Assembly: GCA_943367755.1 (NCBI GenBank)
Contig: CALRKB020000010.1
Location: 1-64,000, forward strand
Direction of reading: 5' to 3'
DNA: 64,000 nucleotides
Source: PCC-6802 sp943367755
GTDB lineage: Bacteria; Cyanobacteriota; Cyanobacteriia; Pseudanabaenales; Pseudanabaenaceae
This document shows positions 35,706 through 43,947 of the stretch, piece after piece. Each line of letters begins with the position of its first letter. Position 1 is the stretch's first letter. Under the pieces are notes generated by a model. That model had not been told where the DNA came from, did no database searches, and saw nothing but the letters and a program-made list of their open reading frames with translations. A program made the translations under genes and the position numbers.

Positions 35706-36660
35706 GGATTGACAACTCTCCCAAAACTTCGAGGCGATTGTACTTACCTAAAACTGTAAATGATTCGGCTAGGCTTTCTGCAACAGAGGGCGAAATCCAA
35801 CCCAGTTGACGTAGTAAATGAATCGCAATCGCATGTTTAGCGCGCTTCGCACCATCTATTACTTTGATACTCAGTCCCAATCCCTCTCCAATTCTGCCAA
35901 CGCATTGGACGCCTTCAGCCCCCGATTTACTCACAAGTTCACCCTGACTCAAACGCATCAACTCAGTATCAAACTCTCCTTCTCCTGCAATCATCTCGGG
36001 ATGATGAACCATCGCCCGCGCTATGCGCTCTAAATGCAACTGGTTATGGGCAGCTAACTGAGCATACAGATGCGCCATCTGTCCTATTTCTAACAAGTAT
36101 GTGGGTACGCCGCAGTCATCATGAACGCTAATAAATTCTGCTGACGGCATTTGCAATAATTCGGCCATTTTCTCCAGGATCATTTGCTGAATCGGGTGGT
36201 GGCGATCCATGTAGGAAGAAATTTGCCAACCCTGCTGCTGACACACGGCGATCATGCCGGCATGCTTACCGGAGCAGTTGTATTGCAGGGCACTCTTGCC
36301 ACCAGGGGGGATAGGACACTGTAAGGCACTTGTTTCCACATCACAACGCCAGAGTATATTAAATACTTGTCTAGTCTGCTGGATCGTGCCCTGGTGAGAT
36401 CCACATATAATTGCCAGATCCACATCCGATAGATTAAATCGTTCCAGGGTTCCTGTGATGGACACCGCGATCGCCTGAAATGGCTTTAATGCCGATCTTG
36501 CAAAAGTTGCCGTTTGAGCATCACCCGCTACTGATAGAATCCGTCCCTTGACATCTGCTACAACTGCTTGGGCTGTGTGCACAGACTCAACTATCCCCTC
36601 GCGTAGTAACTGTACAGTTAAACTTTGGGTATGGGGTCTAGTTCTTTTCGTTGGGTTCAT
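35698..36660 (-). CDS. L-asparaginase, thermolabile/Rhizobium type (PF06089)
   Basis: 320-aa protein of the asparaginase II family found in cyanobacteria and Rhizobium, unlike E. coli AnsA/B. Blocks: FARSALKPFQAIAV, AIICGSHQG, GGKSALQYNCSGKHAGMI (active-site region with the conserved Cys-Ser-Gly-Lys-His) and SVHDDCGVPTY. It would hydrolyse asparagine to aspartate and ammonia. The ATG at 36660 faces the alpha/beta hydrolase gene across about 125 bp. Confidence 0.88.
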   Translation of the reverse strand: MNPTKRTRPHTQSLTVQLLREGIVESVHTAQAVVADVKGRILSVAGDAQTATFARSALKPFQAIAVSITGTLERFNLSDVDLAIICGSHQGTIQQTRQVFNILWRCDVETSALQCPIPPGGKSALQYNCSGKHAGMIAVCQQQGWQISSYMDRHHPIQQMILEKMAELLQMPSAEFISVHDDCGVPTYLLEIGQMAHLYAQLAAHNQLHLERIARAMVHHPEMIAGEGEFDTELMRLSQGELVSKSGAEGVQCVGRIGEGLGLSIKVIDGAKRAKHAIAIHLLRQLGWISPSVAESLAESFTVLGKYNRLEVLGELSIPN

Positions 36661-36786
36661 ATATATCGAATAAAGTGATTAGGGTGCTTGAAGGTTGATG
36701 CCACAATTCTGCTCGCAATCATATCAAGCGAAAGTAGTTAGAATATATGTAAAGATATGTAACAAACATTCGGATTTATTTTTACC

Positions 36787-37674
36787 ATGATTGCAAGTGC
36801 GACAACTTCTATCCCTGGACAACATTGGCGATGGCGCGACCAAAATATTTACTACGTTCACGCTGGAGATAATCAAACACATCCGCCATTACTACTAATC
36901 CATGGTTTTGGCGCCTCGACCGATCACTGGCGCAAGAATATTACCGAACTAAGCCGTGATTTTGATGTGTGGGCGATCGATTTGCTGGGATTTGGGCGAT
37001 CGGCTAAACCCGACTGGCAATATAGCGGTGAACTGTGGTGCAATCAGCTCCAAGAATTTATTAAAACGGTCATAGGTCGTCCTACTATTCTAGCTGGCAA
37101 TTCTCTAGGAGGTTATGCCTGTTTATGCGTTGCGGCTAAATATCCAGACTTAGCCGCAGGTGTGATTTTACTCAATAGTGCAGGGCCGTTTACTAACACT
37201 AATCCCCTTGGCACTAAGCAAATTAACCCTGTCCAAAAAGCAATTGGCAAGCTGGGTCAGTCAGTGCTGAAACAGTCCTGGGCAAGCTCTTTGTTATTTC
37301 AATTTGTCAGGCAGCGATCGCAAATTCGCAAAACTCTACGCAAGGTGTATGTAGACCAAACTGCGATCACCGATCGCCTGGTTGAGGAAATCTACCAACC
37401 TTCCTGCGATCGAGGTGCCGCCAAAGTATTTGCCTCAGTCTTTTCATCGCCGCAGGGCAAAAAAATTGACGAACTATTGCAAGTCATGTGTTGTCCCCTC
37501 CTGACAATCTGGGGCGAAGGCGATCCCTGGATGAACTCCCAAGCTAGATCTGCTAAGTTTCGCGAGCATTACCCCGCGCTCACAGAAAAGTACTTACCTG
37601 CAGGTCATTGTCCCCACGACGAAGATCCTGAGCAGGTAAATGCTCTGATCCGCGATTGGGTTAACCAGCTCTAA
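36787..37674 (+). CDS. Alpha/beta hydrolase
   Basis: 295-aa alpha/beta hydrolase. The oxyanion region is LLIHGFGASTDHW, the nucleophile is Ser106 in GNSLGG, the acid Asp lies in GEGDPWM and the His in AGHCPHDE. The order matches esterase/haloalkane dehalogenase-like or plastid-type esterases; the substrate is unknown. No signal peptide. It precedes a small coiled-coil gene by 54 bp. Confidence 0.88.
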   Translation: MIASATTSIPGQHWRWRDQNIYYVHAGDNQTHPPLLLIHGFGASTDHWRKNITELSRDFDVWAIDLLGFGRSAKPDWQYSGELWCNQLQEFIKTVIGRPTILAGNSLGGYACLCVAAKYPDLAAGVILLNSAGPFTNTNPLGTKQINPVQKAIGKLGQSVLKQSWASSLLFQFVRQRSQIRKTLRKVYVDQTAITDRLVEEIYQPSCDRGAAKVFASVFSSPQGKKIDELLQVMCCPLLTIWGEGDPWMNSQARSAKFREHYPALTEKYLPAGHCPHDEDPEQVNALIRDWVNQL

Positions 37675-37728
37675 CATTCGGCTATACTCGTGGCGATTAA
37701 TTGCTTACGGATTACGAGGGGAATATCT

Positions 37729-38031
37729 ATGACTGTTAACGATTGTCTTGTTGAACTTGCCGAACTAAAAGCACAGCTTGCGCAAGCCAAGTTGGAAGGC
37801 AATCGCTGGAAGCAGCTCTACAAAGATACCGAGGGCGAATTAGAAGCTAAGACTAAGCGACTATTGGTATGCGAGTCAGCTTGCGATCGCTACCAAAAGC
37901 TCTACACAGAAACCTTAGACTCACTCAAACAAGAGCAGGCCGACCATGCTAAAACAAGGGACAGCCTGCTCAAAATTATTGGGGATACTATTGCCAATAA
38001 GGGTACCAATCAAGGTCCATATCAAAAGTAG
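37729..38031 (+). CDS. Small coiled-coil hypothetical protein
   Basis: 100 aa, nearly all helical and charged (LAELKAQLAQAKLEGNRWKQLY, with repeated Lys/Glu heptads), predicted to form a coiled coil; no domain is recognised. The longer frame starts 13 codons earlier without a ribosome site; the ATG at 37729 has GAGGGG upstream and is preferred. Confidence 0.7.
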   Translation: MTVNDCLVELAELKAQLAQAKLEGNRWKQLYKDTEGELEAKTKRLLVCESACDRYQKLYTETLDSLKQEQADHAKTRDSLLKIIGDTIANKGTNQGPYQK

Positions 38032-38073
38032 CGAGATCGCCACTCATAGATTTAGATAGCTTTAGAAAGAATA

Positions 38074-38178
38074 CTACTCCTCTTTTTCCCCTTGCAGTTT
38101 CAAGAGAAAGTAACCAAAACCAATACCTACCAATGTCAAGACCATTGGTAAAATCATCGCGTTATAAAGTTCACCCAT
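38074..38178 (-). CDS. petM: Cytochrome b6-f complex subunit 7 (PetM)
   Basis: A 34-residue gene, too short for usual ORF cut-offs. It reads MGELYNAMILPMVLTLVGIG then FGYFLLKLQGEKEE: one membrane helix ending in the LLKLQG block typical of PetM, the small stabilising subunit of cytochrome b6f. The tail (EKEE) matches known family members in charge. Monocistronic, 264 bp upstream of ndhH on the opposite strand. Confidence 0.85.
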   Translation of the reverse strand: MGELYNAMILPMVLTLVGIGFGYFLLKLQGEKEE

Positions 38179-38442
38179 TTTGCTTGAATTTTGAATTTAA
38201 AGTACTTTGCTGATTGACACTCAGGCTTTTAGTTTAAGCGATCGCGAGCATTTAAGTCACCATAGAGAAAAATCTATATTAAGTGTCGGTAAAATAAGCT
38301 GCAATCTACAAGACTGATTGTGCGCGAAATTGCGTCATGACGATATACTAAAGAGTGTTAAGGAATATCAATATAAATTGAGAATTTCCTGATCTGCACG
38401 CTAAAACTGCAAACGAACTGTTGAGAGGCGATCGCTCCTTAT

Positions 38443-39621
38443 ATGTTAATCGAGACAAAAGCCGAACGCATGGTGATCAACATGGGTCCTCATCACCCAT
38501 CCATGCACGGTGTACTGAGGCTCCTGGTCACACTTGACGGTGAAAACATCGTAGACTGCGAACCAGTTTTAGGCTACTTACACAGGGCAATGGAAAAAAT
38601 TGCCGAAAATCGCACGATCGTGCAGTATTTGCCCTATGTAACACGGTGGGACTATCTGGCCACCATGTTTACGGAAGCGATCACAGTAAATGCTCCCGAA
38701 AAGCTAGCTAACGTCCCCATACCAAGACGTGCTAGCTACATCCGCATGATCATGTTGGAACTAAGTCGGATTGCTTCCCACCTACTCTGGCTGGGGACTT
38801 TTGTGGCAGATATCGGCGCTCAAACTCCCTTCTTTTACGTGTTTAGAGAACGGGAAATGATCTATGACCTGTTTGAAGCGGCTACAGGCATGCGCATGAT
38901 GCACAACTACTTCCGCATCGGCGGTGTAGCAGCCGATCTACCCTATGGCTGGGTAGAAAAATGCGAAGACTTCTGCAATTGGGTACTACCAAAAATTGAT
39001 GAATACGAGCGTTTAATCAGTGACAACCCCATCTTCCGCAAGCGCGTTGAAGGTATAGGTACGATTGGGCGCGAAGACGCGATTAACTGGGGACTATCGG
39101 GGCCAATGCTACGGGCATCCGGCGTGAAGTGGGATCTGCGCAAAATTGATCGCTACGAACTCTACCACGAGCTAGATTGGGACGTGCAGTGGGACACGGG
39201 CGGTGACTGCTTGGCTCGTTACTTTGTGCGCGTACGCGAAATGCGCGAATCAGCCAAGATCGTACTCCAAGCTCTCAAAGCATTGCCTGGCGGTTCCTAT
39301 GAAAACCTAGAAGCACAAAGAGTTCTAGCGGGGCCTAAGAGCGCATGGAACGCGATGGACTATCAGTTCATCAGTAAGAAACCATCCCCCACATTTAAAG
39401 TTCCAGCAGGAGAGCATTATGTGCGCGTAGAAGCGCCCAAAGGCGAATTGGGAGTTTACCTAATTGGTGAAGATAGCGTCTTCCCCTGGCGCTTGAAGAT
39501 TCGCCCACCTGGCTTTATCAACTTACAAGTCTTACCCCAACTGGTAAGAGGCATGAAAATTGCAGATATTATGGCTATCCTAGGTAGCATTGACATTATT
39601 ATGGGTGAGGTGGATCGCTAG
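38443..39621 (+). CDS. ndhH: NAD(P)H-quinone oxidoreductase subunit H
   Basis: 392-aa 49-kDa-type subunit (NuoD) of NDH-1, at the quinone-binding interface. Blocks: MVINMGPHHPSMHGVLRLL, GYLHRAMEKIAENRT, EFNEA-like EAITVNAPEKLA, GIGTIGREDAINWGLSGPML and SIDIIMGEVDR at the end. It starts the ndhHAIGE cluster; its TAG overlaps the GTG start of ndhA (TAGTG). Confidence 0.97.
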   Translation: MLIETKAERMVINMGPHHPSMHGVLRLLVTLDGENIVDCEPVLGYLHRAMEKIAENRTIVQYLPYVTRWDYLATMFTEAITVNAPEKLANVPIPRRASYIRMIMLELSRIASHLLWLGTFVADIGAQTPFFYVFREREMIYDLFEAATGMRMMHNYFRIGGVAADLPYGWVEKCEDFCNWVLPKIDEYERLISDNPIFRKRVEGIGTIGREDAINWGLSGPMLRASGVKWDLRKIDRYELYHELDWDVQWDTGGDCLARYFVRVREMRESAKIVLQALKALPGGSYENLEAQRVLAGPKSAWNAMDYQFISKKPSPTFKVPAGEHYVRVEAPKGELGVYLIGEDSVFPWRLKIRPPGFINLQVLPQLVRGMKIADIMAILGSIDIIMGEVDR

Positions 39622-40739
39622 TGAGTACCGGTATTGATCTCCAACAAGCATTGATTGATGTCTTAGTCAGCTTGGGGCTAACTCAGGGCGTGGCTAAGGC
39701 TATCTGGATTCCTATACCAATGATCGTGATGGTTGCGGTAGCCTCAGTTTTTGCTTTAGTTTGCACCTGGTTAGAGCGCAAAATTTCCGCAGCAGCCCAG
39801 CAACGGATCGGCCCAGAATACATGGGGCCATTCGGTGTTTTAGTTCCCCTGGCTGATGTTGGCAAACTCATCATTAAAGAAAGTGTGACTCCCGCAAAGG
39901 CAGACCCCCTACTGTTTGGTCTGGCTCCTCTGATTGTTTTTGTTTCGGTCTTTCTTTGCTACTTAGTAATCCCTTTTGGGCAAAATCTCCTAATTACTGA
40001 TCTGGGCACCGGCATTTTCTTTATGATTGCCATTTCCAGTATTGCGCCGATTGGGTTATTGATGGCTGGCTACTCCTCTAACAATAAATACTCGCTTTTG
40101 GGTGGCCTCAGAGCAGCAGCGCAATCAATTAGCTACGAAATTCCGCTGGCACTAGCGGTACTGGCAGTTGTGATGATGTCCAATGCCTTAAGTACGATTG
40201 AGATCGTCAATCAACAGGCTAGCCTTGGCATCTTATCGTGGAATATTTGGCGACAACCGATTGGTTTTGTCATATTTTTGATTGCGGCTCTAGCGGAATG
40301 CGAGCGCTTGCCCTTTGACTTACCAGAAGCTGAAGAAGAATTGGTGGCAGGCTATCAAACGGAATATTCAGGTATAAACTTCATGCTGTTTTATGGCAGC
40401 TCCTATGCCAACCTGTTCCTGGCAGGTCTCTTAGTTGCCGTACTTTATCTAGGTGGGTGGGAGATGCCTTTCCCCATTGATGCGATCGCCAATTTCTTCG
40501 GCGTGAGTGAAGGTACACCCTGGTGGCAGATTATCGCTGCCTTTGTTGGCATTACCATGACCTTGATCAAAGCCTACTTCTTCGTATTCCTGGCGATCCT
40601 TCTACGATGGACAGTGCCCCGCGTGCGCATCGATCAGTTACTTGATTTAGGTTGGAAATTTTTACTGCCAATTGGTCTCGCCAATCTCTTAATTACAGCG
40701 GCCCTAAAGCTCAGTTTTCCTAGCGCGTTTGGTGGCTAA
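39621..40739 (+). CDS. ndhA: NAD(P)H-quinone oxidoreductase subunit 1
   Basis: 372-aa membrane subunit (NuoH) of NDH-1 with eight or so membrane helices. Motifs: ERKISAAAQQRIGPEYMGPFG, ADVGKLIIKE, LPEAEEELVAGYQTEYSG and the long C-terminal RVRIDQLL. GTG start overlapping the ndhH stop. Confidence 0.97.
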   Translation: MSTGIDLQQALIDVLVSLGLTQGVAKAIWIPIPMIVMVAVASVFALVCTWLERKISAAAQQRIGPEYMGPFGVLVPLADVGKLIIKESVTPAKADPLLFGLAPLIVFVSVFLCYLVIPFGQNLLITDLGTGIFFMIAISSIAPIGLLMAGYSSNNKYSLLGGLRAAAQSISYEIPLALAVLAVVMMSNALSTIEIVNQQASLGILSWNIWRQPIGFVIFLIAALAECERLPFDLPEAEEELVAGYQTEYSGINFMLFYGSSYANLFLAGLLVAVLYLGGWEMPFPIDAIANFFGVSEGTPWWQIIAAFVGITMTLIKAYFFVFLAILLRWTVPRVRIDQLLDLGWKFLLPIGLANLLITAALKLSFPSAFGG

Positions 40740-40794
40740 AACCTAATTATCAAATGTTCTTGATAGATCTAGATAGATTATAGATAGAGACACT

Positions 40795-41388
40795 ATGCTG
40801 AAATTTCTCAATCAAGTGGGCGAATACGCCAAAGAAGCAGTTCAATCAGCCAGATATATTGGGCAAGGCATGTCGGTTACGTTCGATCACATGCGGCGTC
40901 GCCCCATCACGGTGCAATATCCCTACGAAAAACTGATTCCATCGGAAAGATTTCGGGGTCGCATCCACTTTGAATATGACAAATGCATCTCCTGTGAAGT
41001 TTGTGTGCGGGTATGTCCGATTAACTTGCCCGTTGTGGACTGGGAATTTAACGCGGCAATCAAAAAGAAAGAACTCAAAAGCTACAGTATTGATTTCGGG
41101 GTATGTATTTTCTGTGGCAACTGCGTTGAGTATTGCCCTACAAACTGTCTATCCATGACCGAAGAGTACGATCTCTCTACCTATGATCGCCACGAACTAA
41201 ATTTTGATAATGTCGCGCTTGGTCGCCTCCCAACAAAGGTAACTGACGATCCGATGGTTACCCCTATCCGCGAACTAGCCTATTTACCCAAAGGGGTCAT
41301 GGAAGGGCATGCCGTAGATCATACCGAGCGCAGGGCAGGCAAGAGACCAGAAGAAATTATTGATGAGCTATCAAGTACGGAGAGCTAA
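40795..41388 (+). CDS. ndhI: NAD(P)H-quinone oxidoreductase subunit I
   Basis: 197-aa NuoI-type subunit with two 4Fe-4S clusters. Ligands: C64, C67, C70, C74 in CISCEVCVRVCP and C104, C107, C110, C114 in CIFCGNCVEYCP. N-terminal amphipathic helix for membrane contact. The gene lies 55 bp after ndhA and 5 bp before ndhG. Confidence 0.97.
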   Translation: MLKFLNQVGEYAKEAVQSARYIGQGMSVTFDHMRRRPITVQYPYEKLIPSERFRGRIHFEYDKCISCEVCVRVCPINLPVVDWEFNAAIKKKELKSYSIDFGVCIFCGNCVEYCPTNCLSMTEEYDLSTYDRHELNFDNVALGRLPTKVTDDPMVTPIRELAYLPKGVMEGHAVDHTERRAGKRPEEIIDELSSTES

Positions 41389-41393
41389 GTAGT

Positions 41394-42008
41394 ATGAATT
41401 TAAGTGAGGGCGTTCAGGTCGTATCTTTAATCGTGTTAACCGCGATGATGACTTCAGCCGCTGTGGGTGTTGTGTTATTGCCCAACATCGTTTATTCAGC
41501 TTTCTTGCTAGGAGCGGTATTCGTTAGTATTTCCGGTCTGTACGTACTGCTGAACGCCGACTTTGTGGCGGCGGCACAGGTATTGATTTATGTAGGCGCT
41601 GTAAATGTCTTGATTTTGTTTGCCATTATGCTGGTGAACAAGCGTCAGCCATATGCAGAAGTTAAGTTAAGCCTGCTGCGGAATGGAGTTACGGTTGTTG
41701 TCTGTTTAGCTTTATTTGCCTTGCTAACGTTCATGATTACGTCAACCCCTTGGCAATTAAAACCCGTGGTTGCTGCTTTGCCCTCAGCCATAGTGGTCTT
41801 AGCAAAACACTTTTTTACAGATTTTCTATTGCCCTTCGAGTTAGCGTCAGTACTCCTGTTGATTGCTTTAATTGGGGCAATTATTCTGGCACGCCGCGAG
41901 TTCATCCCCGATTTGAGAGAACCTGGTACAGTTTCTACTGAGGAATCTTTAGAACTGCTGGAAAGGCCACGCGAACAGCTAGCCGCTGCTTCCAGCACTG
42001 AGAAATAG
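41394..42008 (+). CDS. ndhG: NAD(P)H-quinone oxidoreductase subunit 6
   Basis: 204-aa NuoJ-type membrane subunit; five hydrophobic segments, with NADFVAAAQVLIYVGAVNVLI as the conserved block. C-terminal hydrophilic tail. Follows ndhI by 5 bp. Confidence 0.95.
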   Translation: MNLSEGVQVVSLIVLTAMMTSAAVGVVLLPNIVYSAFLLGAVFVSISGLYVLLNADFVAAAQVLIYVGAVNVLILFAIMLVNKRQPYAEVKLSLLRNGVTVVVCLALFALLTFMITSTPWQLKPVVAALPSAIVVLAKHFFTDFLLPFELASVLLLIALIGAIILARREFIPDLREPGTVSTEESLELLERPREQLAAASSTEK

Positions 42009-42073
42009 ATTTTTGATACTTAAGTACCCTTATCCAACTTAAGTTTGACGACCTAGTAGCAGTTGATAAAATA

Positions 42074-42379
42074 ATGTCCTTAGAAGCTTTTTTGATTATC
42101 GCCGCCGCCTTATTCTGCATAGGAATATACGGCCTAATTACTAGCCGTAATGCTGTGAGAGTTTTGATGTCGATCGAGCTCATGCTCAATGCCGTCAACA
42201 TCAATATGCTGGCATTTTCTAATTTCCTCGACTCGACTAATATTCGCGGTCAAGTATTTGCTGTATTTGTGATTACAGTGGCAGCAGCAGAAGCCGCCGT
42301 GGGTTTAGCAATTATTCTATCTATCTATCGCAGTCGCGACACCGTAGATATGGAACAATTTAATCTCCTACGCTGGTAG
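42074..42379 (+). CDS. ndhE: NAD(P)H-quinone oxidoreductase subunit 4L
   Basis: 101-aa NuoK-type subunit with three membrane helices; SIELMLNAVNINMLAFSN is the family hallmark, with two conserved acidic residues. Last ndh gene of the cluster; 65 bp after ndhG. Only 23 bp then separate it from the cupin gene, which may be read through. Confidence 0.96.
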   Translation: MSLEAFLIIAAALFCIGIYGLITSRNAVRVLMSIELMLNAVNINMLAFSNFLDSTNIRGQVFAVFVITVAAAEAAVGLAIILSIYRSRDTVDMEQFNLLRW

Positions 42380-42402
42380 CAGGTTCTTAATGCTCGCGCA
42401 AA

Positions 42403-42864
42403 ATGATTATTAATCCCGAACATGTGCCAAGTAGAACGGGTTCTAATTATCCCGAGCAGTTTAAGACTCTTGTGACAGGACGAGTCAAGCAAAGACTCGG
42501 TGATGCAGCAGGGCTAAAAAACTTCGGCGTTAATCTTGTTAAGCTTTCGCCAGGTAGTCGTTCTGCTCTGAGACATTGGCACACTCGTCAGGATGAGTTT
42601 ATCTATGTCTTAGAAGGTGAGATTGCTCTTGTCACAGATGAGGAATCTCAAATTCTCAAGCCAGGAATGGCAGCAGGTTTTCCATCTGGCGAAGCAAATG
42701 GACATCACTTAATCAATCAGACTGACACGTTAGCAGTCTATTTGGAGATAGGCGATCGCACTCCAGATGATGAGGTCAACTACCCTGATGACGATCTAAT
42801 TGCGAAAGCAAGTTCTGGTGGCTGGGCTTTTTGGCACAAGGATAACACTCCATATCGTGCTTAG
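42403..42864 (+). CDS. Cupin-domain protein
   Basis: 153-aa single-domain cupin. The first motif is RHWHTRQDEFIYVLEGE (His, His, Glu, with probable metal), and the second is GHHLIN. SALRHWHTRQDEF fits the HxH(x)4E pattern. Proteins of this kind can be sugar-binding, dioxygenase-like or isomerase-like; no assignment is possible. It follows ndhE by 23 bp. Confidence 0.85.
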   Translation: MIINPEHVPSRTGSNYPEQFKTLVTGRVKQRLGDAAGLKNFGVNLVKLSPGSRSALRHWHTRQDEFIYVLEGEIALVTDEESQILKPGMAAGFPSGEANGHHLINQTDTLAVYLEIGDRTPDDEVNYPDDDLIAKASSGGWAFWHKDNTPYRA

Positions 42865-43186
42865 CTATAGCTTGGCTAAAACCAAACGCGCTGTTTTTTT
42901 ATGCTCATCAATCGGGCGAAACTGTTGCTCTACAGTTTGTCTCAATATTCCCAAATTGCCGCCCTGGACGGCATGCTGTGTAGCAACTGTGACTTCATCT
43001 TCGTGATCGATCAAAATTCCACGATTGATCAAAATTAATGCGACGATAGATTTCTTGCATAGGAAGCTCTACATTAAGACTCTGTAAGGCGATCGCTCCA
43101 TCCATCCGATCCCAAGTTTGTAATTGCCAGCGGCGGGCAACAGTTGCAGTTTGTACGACTCGTAATACGTATTGGAATGCAAATAG
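42865..43186 (-). pseudogene. Decayed gene, C-terminal fragment with a frameshift
   Basis: The gap between the cupin and VanX-like genes carries a minus-strand fragment in two frames. One frame (stop codon above it at 43187) reads RVVQTATVARRWQLQTWDRM...ALQSLNVELPMQEIYRRI; near 43035 it shifts to the other, which continues VALILINRGILIDHEDEVTV...EQQFRPIDEHKK to a TAG at 42865. The two halves join sensibly as one protein, so this looks like a remnant with a single frameshift and no start. The family was not recognised. Confidence 0.6.
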
Positions 43187-43204
43187 TTATAGGTTAGGGC
43201 ATCA

Positions 43205-43939
43205 ATGAAAAATTTACAGCAAGAAATTTTTTGGCTAAGGCCTTTGATGATCGCTGTAGTAGTAATATGTGTGGCGATCGCCTGCCAATCAACGCCATCC
43301 ACTCAACAAGCTAGATCGGTTCCCATCATGCCAGAATCCACCTCCCCAACTAACGAAAAGTCTCCTTCGCGATCGCAAACACCAAACGATGCTCTAGTCG
43401 ATCTCCAAACGGTGAATCGGGCGATCGTACTGGATATACGCTATGCCACCACTAATAACTTTATGCGGCGTCAGCTTTATCCCGTCAGTCGTTGTGTCCT
43501 CCGATGCGCAACCGCCAAAGCTTTAGATCGGGTGCAAATAGACTTGGCACAGCAGGGGCTGGGTCTGAAAGTCTATGACTGTTACCGTCCCCTATCTGTG
43601 CAAAAGCAAATGTGGCAAGTGTTACCCGACGATCGCTACGTTGCCAATCCCGCTGAGGGATCGCGGCACAATCGCGGCGCAGCGGTAGATGTCACACTGG
43701 TCGATCCCAACGGGAAGGAGCTAGAAATGCCCACAGCTTATGATGACTTTACGTCTCAAGCCCACCGCGACGATACTACTGCCAGCCCTCAGTCACGGCG
43801 GCACAGCCAATTACTGACTACAGCAATGACCAAATATGGGTTTATCCCCCTAGCGACAGAATGGTGGCATTTTGACGGTGCAGGATGGCAAGACTTCCCG
43901 ATTACCGATGTGTCCTTACAGGCAATCACAAATCAATAG
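43205..43939 (+). CDS. D-alanyl-D-alanine dipeptidase (VanX-like, M15D) lipoprotein
   Basis: 244-aa peptidase. The N-terminus has a hydrophobic segment ending in the lipobox VAIAC, so the mature protein is a lipoprotein with Cys31 as probable anchor. The catalytic part has YDCYRPLSVQKQMW, the zinc motif SRHNRGAAVDVTL (His, Asp) and EWWHFDG (Glu, His). It would cleave D-Ala-D-Ala, for cell-wall recycling rather than resistance, since no van ligase genes are near. Confidence 0.88.
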   Translation: MKNLQQEIFWLRPLMIAVVVICVAIACQSTPSTQQARSVPIMPESTSPTNEKSPSRSQTPNDALVDLQTVNRAIVLDIRYATTNNFMRRQLYPVSRCVLRCATAKALDRVQIDLAQQGLGLKVYDCYRPLSVQKQMWQVLPDDRYVANPAEGSRHNRGAAVDVTLVDPNGKELEMPTAYDDFTSQAHRDDTTASPQSRRHSQLLTTAMTKYGFIPLATEWWHFDGAGWQDFPITDVSLQAITNQ

Positions 43940-43947
43940 CAATTAAT

